This document shows, piece after piece, positions 47,020 through 59,700 of a stretch of 64,000 bases of DNA. Source of the DNA: Amoebophrya sp. A120 (taxonomy: Eukaryota; Sar; Dinophyceae; Syndiniales; Amoebophryaceae). The notes below the pieces were generated by a model. That model was given only the letters and a program-made list of their open reading frames with translations, was not told the origin of the DNA and did not search any database. The stretch lies in NCBI GenBank assembly GCA_905178155.1, contig CAJINV010000003.1:11628270-11692269 (forward strand). Direction: 5' to 3'. Within the stretch, counting starts at the first letter, position 1. Each line of letters begins with the position of its first letter. A program made the position numbers and the translations under genes.

Positions 47020-48909
47020 CTAGAAAAAGCTGAGCGAACGCAAAGGGACAGACCCAGCCCGGTGATGTTCAGCTTCCACACGTTGGAAAGGAACTTCGAA
47101 GACTTCGAAGTCCATCTCTTTGATGTCAACTCTCAGAAGGCGAGGCGCCGACTCGACAAAGTCCACCAAAAAGCTCCACTCCCATGTTGAGCGGCAAGAA
47201 ATAGGCGGGAAGGTATTGTAATGATCCGCTTCGGAAATCGCATCGGTATACTTCCTTTGGAACTCGTAGTCGACAGTCCAACTGATTTTTTTCTTCATCG
47301 CCGTACTTGTGCCATTCGAGGAACCTTCGTGGACATCGTCCACACGCATCCCTCGAGGTCCAGCGCCAACCTTGATTGCGGCTTCTATGTCGGTATCGGG
47401 CCTGTCGAGGATCGCCTTCCAATAGATATCGCTGTATGATCGCGCAAGAAATGAGACTCTCTTACCCTCTCTCGACTGTCGAATGTTCTGGGGCAGCAAG
47501 TCCTTTCTAGACAGAGGCCCACGAGTTCTGGACCATATATCACATAACGAGAACGGAACGTCGTCCCGCAGAAAGCCCTGTTCGTCACGAAACCACCACG
47601 GAGGCATTTCGATTGTGCGAACCCCATTGCGGGGGCAACGGCCGGCTTGTGCGTGCCCAAAATCGGGTTTTTCCTCGATGATGCGTTGCAGTGTCGGGAA
47701 ATGGAAAGATTTAACTAAGTCGCCAACTGCCTTCCATAACTTTCGAGCCTCTTCCTGGAGAATGAATCGCCTGTCCAGCGGCGCGATATCAAAAATCCCG
47801 ATCTGGATCGCCTCGTCCGGCGGCGGCAACCTGTTGAACAGGGGCTGTTGTTTAAGACCTTGTAGTTGCCTCATATGCGGACCGAACCAAAACGACTTCA
47901 AAGAGACTGCTCCATCGGAATTATTGTCCCAACAGTCGGCGAGTTTCTGCTCGAAGGCGTTAAACTCGCGCAGGTCCTCTATTTCCTGGTCGTCACTTAA
48001 ATTGAACCGGTCAACAGCCTCACCAACCCTGCTAGCAGCGCTAAGAGCGCGCCTTCCAACAGCCTCACCAAGAGTGAGAGCAGCGCTAGCAGCGCTTCCA
48101 GCAGCGCGCAAGAGAAGTCCATTCCTCTCCGAAACTCGACTTGCAGACGCCCTACCTGCTGCACTGTGGAGGTTACCACCCAGTTCCAAGTCGACGAATC
48201 CGTCCTCCCTGGAAGAAGACGGCTGGCGCACCGCAGCGGAGCCGCGCCCCGGCCCCCCCAGCCCCACACGAGCTCGAGCACGAGACCCAGACGAAGCCGG
48301 TAGCGGCAGTGAATCACCACCATGGCCGTCAGACGGCTGGCGGTGCACCGCAACCACGTGCGCGCGTCCCGCGGAATGCCTCCCCACACGAGGCCCAGAT
48401 GAGACGCGTGTATGAACTGCAAAAGTATCGTACTCGTATAAATGCATTACAAATTTTCTCAGCATGAGAAATAAAATTTGTAATGCAGATTTACCTTAGC
48501 AAAAGGATTTGTAACGCATGATTGCAATACGAGTACGATACTTTTGCACAGGATAGTGTGACTTTTCCAACGCCGACCCGAAAAGCGACGAACCCAACAG
48601 GATATGGATTGCAAATATGTCTGGGTCTGGAAACTTGTAATGCTAAAAGTGAATGATAGACGCACTGCAATACGCAGCTATGCATGTTGACAAATTTTTT
48701 GGCTTCCATGGCTTACGTATTCCGCATGGCATGGTAAGCTGCGCTTTTGCATGACAGGTAATAAGGCCTTTTCGTGCCTATGCAACACAGATGCTCGAGT
48801 CATGCCAGACAAGCATGACAAAATTGGATTCTTCCTGACCCAGACATTTTTGCATTTGATACAGGAACGACCACAACATCAAAACTCTGCCGAAGACCGC
48901 TCCTCCCAT
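47020..48909 (-). CDS. U4: predicted secreted protein, chimera of U1 and U2 (491 aa)
   Basis: Exons 48909-48862, 48597-48556 and 48405-47020 join in frame. The signal peptide and N-terminal half match U1 (35.07-37.0 kb) and the C-terminal half plus 3' flank match U2 (37.03-38.94 kb), essentially without differences. The switch falls at about 47870-47876, just on the 3' side of the conserved EF-hand-like block. Same domain layout and same unknown function as its relatives. Confidence 0.75.
48411..48555. mobile_element. Introner, family B, second intron of U4
   Basis: 145 bp, identical in position and sequence to the U1 element at 35606-35750. Confidence 0.9.
48603..48861. mobile_element. Introner, family A, first intron of U4
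   Basis: 259 bp, copy of the U1 element at 35798-36056; direct repeat CAGGA. Confidence 0.9.
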
Positions 48910-50528
48910 TTTGCGGCTGGCAGTTTTCCGAAACTGAGGCGACGTCATTTTTATTTTAATTGCACACAAAAGACAATTGCGTGCTCGCTTCAATGATAAA
49001 GAGCGCGAAAACAAAATACTTATTTCTTTTTTACGTAAACTCAATGTTTTTTTTTGGACGTTTTGCTTTAAAGCAAACTCAACGATAGAGAGTGGGAAAA
49101 TATTTCCTTGGACGTTTTTGCGTAAAAAGGCTTTTGCGCTTTTTGATTTTTTCAAAATAAATGGAGCTTGTGTTTTCTGATGCGAAGATTAGTTTTGAGC
49201 GAGCTTCTCTACTGTACTTTTTTGGACGAAGTAGCAAATTAATCTGTGGAGCCGTGACGTTTCAATTATTGTGATCGCCGACACGTCCGTGCTTTCTTTC
49301 TTTCCGTGCCTGGGCATGGCGTCAAAAGATCAAGGACCCAAAAGATCCGCTGTGTTTCCATTTTCATCATTTCTCTCTCCGGTTGATTCTGCGACGACTC
49401 TGACCCTAGAAAATCTGTTGTAACCTACAAAAATGCGCTGCGATCACTGATTTCGTCTAACCGAGTATTTATTTTCATTTTCATTTTCAGCATCGGTATT
49501 TATTGTATTCTAAATCGATTTTCCATTCCAATGAACAGGAGCCAGAGAGGAACGCCACTAAAACTCCCTCAAGTTGCACAAGTGGCTTGGTCCCTTTTTA
49601 CACCCCATAGTATGCATCAAGGCCAATCATAGGCACTCCAGAGAGCAGAGAGGTCGTTGAGAGTCGTAGTTGGTTGCATTTCTAGAGCAATTTGAAATTC
49701 GATTTCTGGTGACTCATTAGTTTGGTACTACTCGTCACTGGTTCTTATACAAAATATCCGTGTCGATTCCGTCGTAGCAGTTCGGCAATTATCACCGCTG
49801 CGCGCTTTATTCTCTCATTTCAATTTGCGGTGTTGACCTCACTACATATCACCTAGGCGCTCATACATTCTTTTTTTTTTTATTTTTTCACTTAATCCTG
49901 CAATTTGTTCCAAAATATAGAGTGGGTTCGCATTCTGTTTAGTCTCTCCTCTGTTCCTTGAAGAGTCTACATCAACATCACCACACACGCCTTTCGGTTG
50001 GTTTTCATTATACACGGCTTTCAGTTTTACCATTCATCATACACTTGGAAAAGTTTCTGCTAGTACTGGTGCACGGTTTCTACAAACTACAACAACTACG
50101 CTTAGTGTAAAGATCGACCACAACTCTGCCTCTGTCTATCGATAAAGTCTTTTTTTTGGGGGAAAAAAAAATTCCTCAAAAACATAGGGTGACGGTGAAT
50201 GTTTGTGTTTCAAAAAATCAATTGTGCGCTCGCTTGCTTCTTCGGGCGAGCGAGTACCAGTTTACCTTGCTATCTATGTATGTTCCTGGGTGTAAGTAGT
50301 TGACGGCCAGTGTCTCAACCGGTCGCCACCGTGAGCTGCAGAAACACTGCCCGTTTTAGCTATGAACCAACAGTCACGGTGAGTTACCAGAGGTAAAGGC
50401 AGCCGGGGCTCGCAATCGTTCCTGGTTTCAGTATCAAAATACTATCGCAATTGTCCCTGTTTCAAGAAACCTCGCAATTGTCCCTGTTTCAAAAATCCAA
50501 ATACGAACCCGCATGCAGCACGTTCGCT

Positions 50529-52057
50529 CTAGAAAAGGCTGAGCGAACGCAGAGGGACAAGCCCAGCGCAGTGATGTTCAACCTCCAGATCTTGGAGAGG
50601 ACTTTGACGCTCAATTTCGAAGAGTTCGAAGTCCAGCTCTTTGATGTCAACTCTCAGAAGCCGAGGCGCCGACTCGACAACATCCACCAAAAAGCTCCAC
50701 TCCCATGTTGAGCGGCAGGAAATATTGTAATCATCCGTCCTGTGAGGGGGAGACTCGTAGTCGACAGTCCAACTGATTCGCTTCCTCGCCGTACTTGTGC
50801 CATTCGAGGAATCTTCGTTGACATCGTCCACAAGCATCCCTCCAGGTCCAACGCCAATCTTGACTGCGGCTTCTCTGTCTGTATCGGGCCTGTCCTCGAG
50901 GATCGCATACCATTTGATATCGTTGTATGATCGCGCACGATAGTAAACTCTCGTACCCTCTCTCGACTGTCGAATGTTCTGGGGCAGCAACTGCTTTTCA
51001 GCCAGAGGCCCACGAGTTCTGATCCATGTATCAGACGAGAGCGGCAGCAGTCGGCCACGTTCGCCACGATACCTCCTCTCTACTTCGCTTCTGCGAACCC
51101 CATCTCGGGGGCGTCGGCCGGCAAAACTGAGTCTCCCCTCCACGGTGCTTTGCAATCTCCGGAAATTGAAAGATTTAACTAAGTCGCCAACTGCCTTCCA
51201 CAACTTTACAGCCTCTTCCTGGGGGGCGATATCAATCCCAATCTGGATCGCCTCCTCCGGCGGCGGCAACTTGTTGAACAGGGAGGCTCTATTATGCGGA
51301 CCGAACCAAAACGACTTCAAAGAGACTGCACCATCGGAATTATTGTCCCAACAGTCGGCGAGTTTCTGCTCGAAATCGTTAAACGCGTCCTCGTCCTCTC
51401 TTTCCTGATGAGCAAAATCATATGGATAAACCCGTTCAACAGCCTCACCAAACCTGCTAGCAGCGCTAGCAACGCTTTCAGCAGCGCGCGAGAGAAGTCC
51501 ACTCGTCTCCGAAACTGGACTTGCAGACGCCCTACCTGCTGCACTGTGGTTCTGGTTACCTAGTTCCAGGTCGACTTCATGTGATTCGTCCCCGGGGGAA
51601 GCCAGTGGCCGCAGTGAAGTACCACCAGGGCCGTCAGACGGCTGGCGCACCGCAACCATGTGCACGGAATGCCTCCCCACACTACGAGGCCCAGAAGATG
51701 AAGAGAAGCGTCGTGACTTCTCCAACGCCGACCCGAAATGCGACGAACCCAACAGGATATGGATTGCAAATATGTCTGGGTCTGGAAACTTGTAATGCTG
51801 AAAGTGAAAGAATGATAGACGCACTGCAATACGCAGCTATGCATGACAATTTTTTTGGCTTCCATGGCTTACGTATTCCGCATGGAAAACTGCGTTTTTG
51901 CATGACAGGTAAGAGGGCCTTTTCGTGCCTATGCAACACAGATGCTCGAGTCATGCCAGACGACCATGACAAACTTGCATTCTTCCAGACCCAGACATAT
52001 TTGCATTTGATACAGGAACGACCACAACAAAACGCCACCGAAGACCGCTCCTCCCAT
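50529..52057 (-). CDS. U5: predicted secreted protein of the array family (422 aa)
   Basis: Exons 52057-52013 and 51752-50529 join in frame. It is the most diverged copy: shorter Arg/Ser-rich region, FAHQEREDEDAFNDFEQKL before the conserved block, and RKRISWTVDYESPPHRTDDY near the end. The 3' hairpin is reduced. Its 5' flank is shared with U2. Lying next to the intact coiled-coil gene, it may mark the ancestral edge of the array. Confidence 0.75.
51758..52012. mobile_element. Introner, family A, intron of U5
   Basis: 255 bp. Ends TATGGATTGCAAATATGTCT and TATCAAATGCAAATATGTCT. Direct repeat CAGGA. Confidence 0.9.
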
Positions 52058-53365
52058 TTTGCGGCTGGCTGTTTTCCGAAACTGCGGCGACGTCATTTTT
52101 ATCTATTAATTGCACACAAAAGAAAAAAACTCAAACTCAACGATAAAGAGCGCGAAAAATATAAATACTTGTTTCTTTTGGACGTTTTTGCGTAAAAAGG
52201 CTTCTCCTTTTGCTCTTTGGTTTTTTCAAAAATGGAGCTTGTGTTGTCTGATGCGAAGATTAGTTTTGAGCGAGCTTCTCTACTGTACCTTTTTGGACGA
52301 AGTAGCAAATTAATCTGTGGAGACGTGACGTTTCATTCATTGCGATCGCCGACACGTCCGCGCCTTCTTTCTTTCTTTCCGTGCCTGGGCATGGTGTCAA
52401 AAGATCAAGGCCCTAAAAGATCCGCTGTGTTTCCATTTTCATCATTTCTCTCTCCGGTAGATCCTGCGACGACTCTGAACCCAAAAATGTGCAGTGATCA
52501 TTGATTTCGTCCAACGGAGTACAAGTTTTTATTATGTTTTTATTTTCAGCATCGATAGTCATATTTATAAATCGACTTTCCATTCCAATGAACAGGAGCC
52601 AGAGAGGAACGCCACTAAAACTCCCTCAAGTTGCACAAGTGGCTTGGTCCCTTTTTACACCCCATAGTATGCATCAAGGCCAATCATACGCACTCCAGAG
52701 AGCAGAGAGGTCGTTGAGAGTCGTAGTTGGTTGCATTTCTAGAGCAATTTGAAATTCGATTTCTGGTGACTCATTAGTTTGGTACTACTCGTCACTGGTT
52801 CCTATACAAAATATCCGTGTCGATTCCGTCGTAGCAGTTCGGCAATTATCACCGCTTCACGCTTTATTCTTTCATTTCAATTTGCGATGTGCAAAATTTG
52901 CATTTCGACTTGCATTTGTTGATTGAGTCTTAATTATTTCTCTTGTGAGTTACAGTGTGGTCCTGAAGCCAATGTCCACAAGCAGCTTCAGAAGCACTAC
53001 GTGTAATTGGTGTAAAATTTTTCGATGCTATTGATTCTTCATATCCTCTACTTCACAGCAGGGCCAGGAGTATAAATAAACAAGTACAAAAAAAAGCTCG
53101 CAGTGTGCTGTTCCAAGCAAACCTCTTTTTCCCGTGTGCTATTGTGGTCGGTCTGTCGTCCCGTATAACGTGAGCAGGTTCGACACGTCCTTTTGCAAGA
53201 TTCCGAATTTCGTCTTCTATCGCCGGGGAAAATCTTCAACATCGCTTTCGTATACAGAACATCTTTTTCCAAGTTCTTCTATCAAGATCACCCTTCCCCC
53301 TCCCAATACGCAGCGGGGCATGATCTTGATCCGCCCCGGTATCCTAACACTGTCAGTGATCTTAC

Positions 53366-53543
53366 GGTTATGCATACAAAACAGAATGAATGCCAGAGCG
53401 ACGCACAAGCGATGTGAAAAAGACATTTTCTCTAGCCGTATCTTCTGTTGTGTGTCCAAGAAGCCCAGCACCATTTTCTGCTCCTGCGCAAACTCGCCAA
53501 ACTCTCCGCGGACACCCTCTAGCGAGGTCCACAGGTCCCGAAT
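53366..53543 (-). CDS. Exon of a possible small coiled-coil/membrane protein
   Basis: Between an ACTAG acceptor and a strong donor (GTAAGATC) lies a 178-nt frame reading RDLWTSLEGVRGEFGEFAQE, then a charged helix and a hydrophobic stretch (LCVALAFILFCMH). Further exon-like pieces follow to about 53045, the last ending in a hydrophobic tail (FFCTCLFILLALL). The whole is duplicated at 40784-41282. Starts and joins were not resolved. Confidence 0.3.
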
Positions 53544-53703
53544 CTAGTTTGTTGGTTATTCTTAAACAGCACTTCGTACATATCATGCGCACAAAACAAC
53601 CAGGAATTGCGCCCATAGGCGTACCTGTGGTCCCAACGGCGCATGTGAACAAAAAGACCTTGGTCTGCATGCAAGAAAAGAATCACGAAATAATAAATTC
53701 CAT

Positions 53704-55369
53704 TTATACTTGTTTTTTATTCGCGTTGGTTGACTGTTCGGTCTCCGCCGCCTTTTGGTTTACAACTTGCTGTGGCTCCATGGCGTCGAGCAAAACTTTC
53801 ACGTCGCCGGCCACTTCTTTTATCCTGGTCGAAAGGTAGGTCTCCAGCTGTTTGTAGTCCTGCCGGCGCAAGTCCCCCTCCTCTTCGAGCCTGCTCTGCC
53901 AGGACCGCTCCGCCCGCTCTATCCAGTCGCCCTTTTCGTTCAGCTCCGACTGGAAAAAGTCCACCTGCTTCTTCATCTGGTCGGAAGATGTGAAGTTGTC
54001 AGAGACAAATTTCTGCATGTAGTCCTGTTGGTCCTTCATCTTGCGCTCCCTGTTTTATTTTGAGAAAATTTTGAATTTCCTCAAAGTACTTGTTCAATTC
54101 TGCATGACGGAATCAAACGCCTATGCCTAGGCGTCTACCGCATGACAAAAATCGCATTTTAGAAGTCCTTCAGATCAGTAAGCACCTGTCTTCCTCACTC
54201 CTCTGCATGGCCTGCTGCGTGAGGTCCTTCAGCTTGTTGAGTGCCTCGCTCTGCTTCGTGTCGGCTTCTTTCAACCGTTGCGCATGCTGCTCCGCTTCCT
54301 GCTCCGCTCGCGTCTGGATGTTGTCTAGCTGTCCCGACAACCGCTGCTGATTCAGCTGCGATTCCATGTCCTTGTCCCGCATGGAATTTTCGAGCGCTTG
54401 TCGCGCTTTCCTCTCCTCCTCAATGGCCGCCATCACGGATTGCAGAATCTCGACTTTCGCTCTCTCGATGTCGGTCTTCACCGTGTTCTCGAGTGTGAAT
54501 TGCCGGTGCGCGAGCTCTGATACAAGTGGTAGTGGAGTTTGCTGCAACGTATAGATAAAAAAAATCATCAAATTTTGATGATTTTTTTCTCTACTTCTTG
54601 GGTACCTGGCATTTACTTGGGACAGCAACACCACGAGCACGAGAGCCATGAAAGCCCTCCAGCACGCGTTATAAGACGAAAAGTACTTTTAAAACACATT
54701 CGTTGTTTTTACCTCCAACTAGTTCTGTACCTTCCACTTTCTTCTGCATGCCCTGGACCTTCTGCCCCAGGTCCTCTATTTGCTGAAACGCCTTCCCCGT
54801 GACCATCTCCACTTCCGTCGCGATGGCCGTCATGCTCTCCTCTAGTTTCCGATTCATTTTGGCCTCGTTCGCGGTTCGGGTCGCGATTTCCTTGTCTAGT
54901 GCGGGCTGCAGCGAACGAATCACGTTGGCAACAGAGCCGACACCTGTGGGGGTCAATCATTCGATATGTATATTGCAGAAATAAATTTTTACGACGTTCT
55001 ATTTACAGATAGAGATACAACTGGCTTTGACTTTTATTAACATCTTCTTCTTTACCTATACAAACCGTCCACCGACTAGGTATTAATTTATGTGTAGTAG
55101 ATCCATATTGTTCTCTTACCTTGCTTCCAGCCCCTTTCCGACTCCTCGGTGTCCTTTGCCAACTGCGTTACCTTCTTCGACAATTTCGCGACCAGGCTGC
55201 TCTGACTGGCCGAGACGGACTTGATGAATTCTCGGATCTTCAGATCAAAGTCGGCCAGCGTCTGCTTGCGCAGCGCCCGCTCCTCGGCAACGCGGTCCCG
55301 CAGCTCCTTGGAGAGCAGCAGGCCCATCTCCTCGATCTTGAGGAGCACCTCCTCCCGCAGCTTGTTCAT
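53704..55369 (-). CDS. Long coiled-coil protein, possibly SF-assemblin-like (385 aa, 4 exons)
   Basis: Exons 55369-55120, 54943-54713, 54516-54186 and 54049-53704 total 386 codons including stop. All three introns are GT-AG (donors GTAAGAG, GTAAAAA, GTGCTTA). Start MNKLREEVLLKIEEMGLLLS; the whole chain is charged heptad-type helix (RDRVAEERALRKQTLADFDL, EEERKARQALENSMRDKD, RAEQEAEQHAQRLKEADT) ending in a Gln/Asn/Lys tail. Its length and uniform helix resemble striated-fibre assemblin/giardin proteins of flagellar roots, which alveolates have, but I see no diagnostic signature. The acceptor chosen for exon 3 (TATCAG|AG) is the only nearby one that keeps frame. Its last exon is duplicated at 41443-41787. 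Confidence 0.7.
54556..54590. repeat. AT-rich perfect palindrome in an intron
   Basis: AAAAAAATCATCAAA and TTTGATGATTTTTTT arms of 15 bp around one base, inside intron 2 of the coiled-coil gene. Confidence 0.7.
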
Positions 55370-55399
55370 GATGGGTCGCGGTGGAGGTGATGGTATCCA

Positions 55400-56690
55400 A
55401 GAAAGACCAGGACGATGGTGCCCGCGCCGAAGATGGGTTTTAGTACTTCTACAACACTCAGCAGGCACAGTAGTTGTACAGCCGAAGAGTTTGTTCAGCA
55501 GCGAAACTTCCTCTACCCAGCAGCAACGGCATGGAGCTCGTTCTACTCAGCTGCTCCCTTGATGAGTGGTCTTCGCTCGCCGAGGCAATTCGAGCTTTAT
55601 TCCGCACCCCCACCGTCGTCGGTAGATTAAGATGCCTGCGGTAACGAGTAGTCGATAAAGTTGTCGAACAACTTCTTCTACCAGCGACTCCACTCAGGAT
55701 GTCGTGAACGTGGCAAGTCCTCGATGCGATTGGCTGACATCAAAAACTAGAGAGGTCGGCACCGGCTTCGATGGAACCACTCCAGTCTTGATCTCGTCGA
55801 ATAGCGGAGTCTAGTACAGAGTCACCTGTTGCAGGTAGCAGCAGCTTCGTTACTGACCGTGCCGCTGCACCTATCGGAGGCATGATACTGGTTCTTGATC
55901 TTGTCGTCCTTCCATTCTGGTGACTGCATGACAGGCACGTCCAGACGCATGTCTAGTACGGTGCAACTTCCTCAACATCGTCGTGCCGCAGGGAAACCAC
56001 GACCTCAGGCATCTTCGATTTAAATCGCTAAAACTGGTCTCAAAAAACGCAAATCTTGCGGCCGATGGTACTGAAAATTATATCGCTTGAAATTTTTATT
56101 TACTAGCTAAAGGCAACTGGCTCCTTGTGCTTTACATGAGAAAAACGACGGACGACCACGACTTCGAACGTCAAGTCATCAGTCGCACAGAACAAGTCCA
56201 CACGACAGAGCCACTCCCTCTTGTTGATTGTTTCACAAAATCCGAGCAAGTAAGACTAAGTCTAAGATTAAGAAAGCAATCGCTAGACAAGGAGAACTGC
56301 AAGCACTGCACACACGACGAAAAACGACTTCAATCATCCCTCACTCAAGAAAAAGAACCAAATTCTTTCTTGAGAAGGCAGCGACGTCTACTCTGAAGCG
56401 AAACCTATCAAGCATGAGGCTGCTGCAGCCGCCAGACACGGCATGTCGGGGGGCACAATTCATTGCATTGCGAGTACGATAGATACTATGCATCTCGACA
56501 AAAATTTCTTCTTGCAGTCAGTGTGAACTTTTGATATGGTCCATGATGTCACTAGGTGTAGGGGTCGTGTCGCAGCAGGCGCAGCCGCAACAGTACTTAC
56601 TAGGTGAACGTGCTTCCTTTCTTTCGCTTAGGTCTTCTCCCTCACGCTCCACCAAATGTATCGCTTCGAGGTACAGCGAGACGAGCGAAC
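55400..56690. other. Intergenic DNA, no supported gene
   Basis: Only short frames. It separates the 3' end of the asparagine synthetase fusion from the coiled-coil gene. Confidence 0.4.
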
Positions 56691-56704
56691 GCGAGCGGTG
56701 GTCT

Positions 56705-59700
56705 TCACCTGGGGTCTTCCCACCGTCTTTTTTGTCCCGCTTCTATTCTGGCTAGCACCTCCCGGTCGTTGGTCGCCTGGTCTCGGACTAAAATGGTGGT
56801 CAGCTGCGCGACGATGGGACACTGCCGCGACAAGGCGTCGAGCGACATGATGAAGATCCACTTTCCGCACCCGTTTCCGTGCCACGAGATCGGTAGGTGC
56901 CAGGGCTGCTGATACTCGTCCGTTTCGTCCTCGAAGGGCGTCCCCACCCGCACGTCCGTATCAGGGTAGAGGGACGACGACGATGATGTTGAAGGTACAA
57001 CTGTGTGGCCGCCGCCGGAAGGCGCTGCTGCTGGGACGTTTTCGCCTGCTGCACCCGGAACCTCCACTTTGTCTACACGAGTTGTACCTGCTTCTTGATG
57101 TGTACTTGTACTATCACCCACTATACTACTTCTACCTCTATCGCTCATCGGTCCCCCGGCCTGCACCCACTTCTCGAGCTGTTTTCGTCTGAGAAACAGG
57201 TCGGGCGCTTCCGGCGCTGTCTCGCTGTTCAACCGCTCCTCCTTCTGGCGGAACACGCTGCAGCCGCGCGTGCTGTAGAGGCCGTGCGCGATGGGCGAAA
57301 AGTTCTCGATGCGGTCGCTGCGGGTGCAGCACGGGGACACCGCGCACCGGGGCACCCAGCCGTCCTGGCAGGGCAGGTTCTCCACCTCGATGAAGTTCCC
57401 GAAGATGGTCTGCCACACGTCCAGGGCGGAGGTGGCTTGGTTGGCCCAGAAGTACTTCATGAACAGGTACTGGTCCGGGGACCCCTCGCCGGACCCGCAC
57501 TCCCGGGTTTTGCGCAGGTGCTCCTGCTGGCACTCGGCCGCGAACTGCATCACCACCCCGATCATGGCGGCCAGGTGTCCCGCGCTGCCCAGGTAGCCCC
57601 CCGCGTTCAGGTACTTGGAGAGCTATCAAAATGAAAAATCCCCCCTCCCCATATCGAAACGGTCTGAGTCCGAAAATTTGTGTTCGCTGATTCGAGACCA
57701 CAAATCGGGTCTGTCTTGCAAGGAGAGAAGCGCAGAGGCTTCCGCGCCATTATGGAAGCGATTTGGCATGCTGTTGGGCCTAGGGGGCGCCCGATTGTAA
57801 TGCTAAACAACTAGACCCCAACGCCCCTACCTAGGCTGAGGATCTGGCTGCGATGCCTTACTGCAAGACAGCGCGCATTTGTGTACGGAAATCCCGCATC
57901 ACAGATTTCCGTTTTGATATGGGGAGGGGGGATTTTTCATTTTGGTAAGAGCGTGGGCGAGTTCGGGAAGTTTGCCTCGTCCTCCGTGGTGCAGAGGTGC
58001 GCGCCGCCCCAGCCGCACAGACGCTCGTATCCTGTGCAAAAGTATCGTACTAGTATAAATTGCAATACAAATTAGCTTAGCATGACAAATTAAGTTTGTA
58101 ATGCTGTTTTAGCTAAGGAAGGCGATTTGCTATGCATACTTGCAATTACTACGAGTACGATACTTTTGCAATCCATAGCTCGGAGGAGAACACGATTTCC
58201 TTTTTGAACTTTGCAAACCTATCAAATGCAAAAATGTCTGGGTCTGGAAGATTAGAACTTGTCAGGCTAAATCTGAATGATGCAAAAATCTGTGTTGCGT
58301 GAGTACCAAAAGCTGTCTGCTTTTGAACAAGTTGAGAGGGAGTCTCTCATGCAGGAAAGGCATGATAGAGACCCCCAAGAGTCTGTGATGCTGGGCCTCG
58401 CATTCCAGACCTCATGGGTCATGGAAAACCTGCATCTTCACAAATCTTGCATTCTTCCAGACCCAGACATTTTTACAATCCATAAAACCGTTTGTGGACC
58501 AATTCCGCGACGTTTTTCACGTTTTCGTGCGGGAACACGCTGGTCATGTCGTTGAAGAACACGTCCATGCCGTCCGAGACCCAGTAGAGAAAATTTGCGC
58601 CTTTCGTTCCCTGTGCTTCGTATGCATTGCAAATACTATAGCGATCTGGGTCTGGAAGAATGCAAACTTCTCATGCGGATTCTGAAAGAGACGATGGCGA
58701 AAATGATCTGTGTAGGTTGCATAGTGAGCAAGAAAACATGCGCGATCTTTGTCTGCAAAAGACAGAGGGCACTTCTCATGCAGATTAGGCAATAAGAACT
58801 ACAAGCCCTCGAAGAATTTGTCATGCTCTGTGTGCATTCCAGACCTCCGCATACATGCAAAAACTGCATGTACAATCTTCTCCTTCAAGACCATCCAGAC
58901 ATTATATTTGCAGTGGATACTTCGTGCAGTTTCTCGATTGCTTCCTGCTCCAGTAAATACTCGCGGTACTTTTCCAGCCGCGCGGCCATGTTGGTCCACT
59001 GAACGTTCTCACAGACATTCACCACCCCAACGCCCTGCTGCATCATGGTCGCCATGAAAATTTTGTACACCGGAAAGTCGGTGGCAACGCCCTCCCCGGT
59101 GACACAGGTCACGATCTGCAGCGCTTTGCTAGTTGTACTCTTCTGTGTTTGAGGGCTCGCGGGGTCCTGGTCCTGTCCTCCACCTGTCTGTTCTACTATC
59201 GCATTTCCGCTGCTAGCCGCGGTTGCGAAGCTCTCGAGCAAAAATTTCCGCGACGCCGCTTTGTCCGCAACGGCCTCCAAGTGCGAGAGCCGCATCAGCA
59301 CCAAGTGCATGGAGCCCTGGCGGACCAGAATCTGTTGCTCGTTTAGGTACTCCCGCATGCGTTCCATCTTCTCCTTTTCCTTCTCGATTTCACCTTGCAC
59401 CCGGTGCATATGCATTGCAAAGGTATCTTCGCACTCGTACTTCTAATCGCGATCACGCAAGACAAATTTTTATCGCCTCCCCAAGCTGTATCTATCAGCA
59501 TGGCAAATTCCATTTGTCACGCGCACTGATTTGCAAATTGCAACTTACTACTAGTACAGTACTTTTGCAAAAATGCATAGTGCACCTCCTCGTACAAAAA
59601 CGCGAGCTCCTCCCGGGCCTCCTCCATGCGCTGGATTTCGTTATGCATCGCATCCGGAAAGCAAAACGCGTTTTCGTGCTCGAGAAACCAGTGGTCTTCT

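Larger units (their letters stand above)
33000..54098. repeat. Tandem array of five gene-bearing units (U1-U5)
   Basis: Five units of about 3.8-5 kb, each with one minus-strand gene for a related predicted secreted protein, similar 3' flanks (hairpin-rich, 500-1100 bp) and similar 5' flanks. Approximate extents: U1 33.0-37.0, U2 37.0-42.0, U3 42.0-46.0, U4 46.0-49.8, U5 49.8-52.9 kb. Blocks are identical or nearly so over kilobases in a patchwork, which indicates recent duplication and exchange. The 5' flank comes in two types, one shared by U1/U3/U4 and one by U2/U5. Confidence 0.9.
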
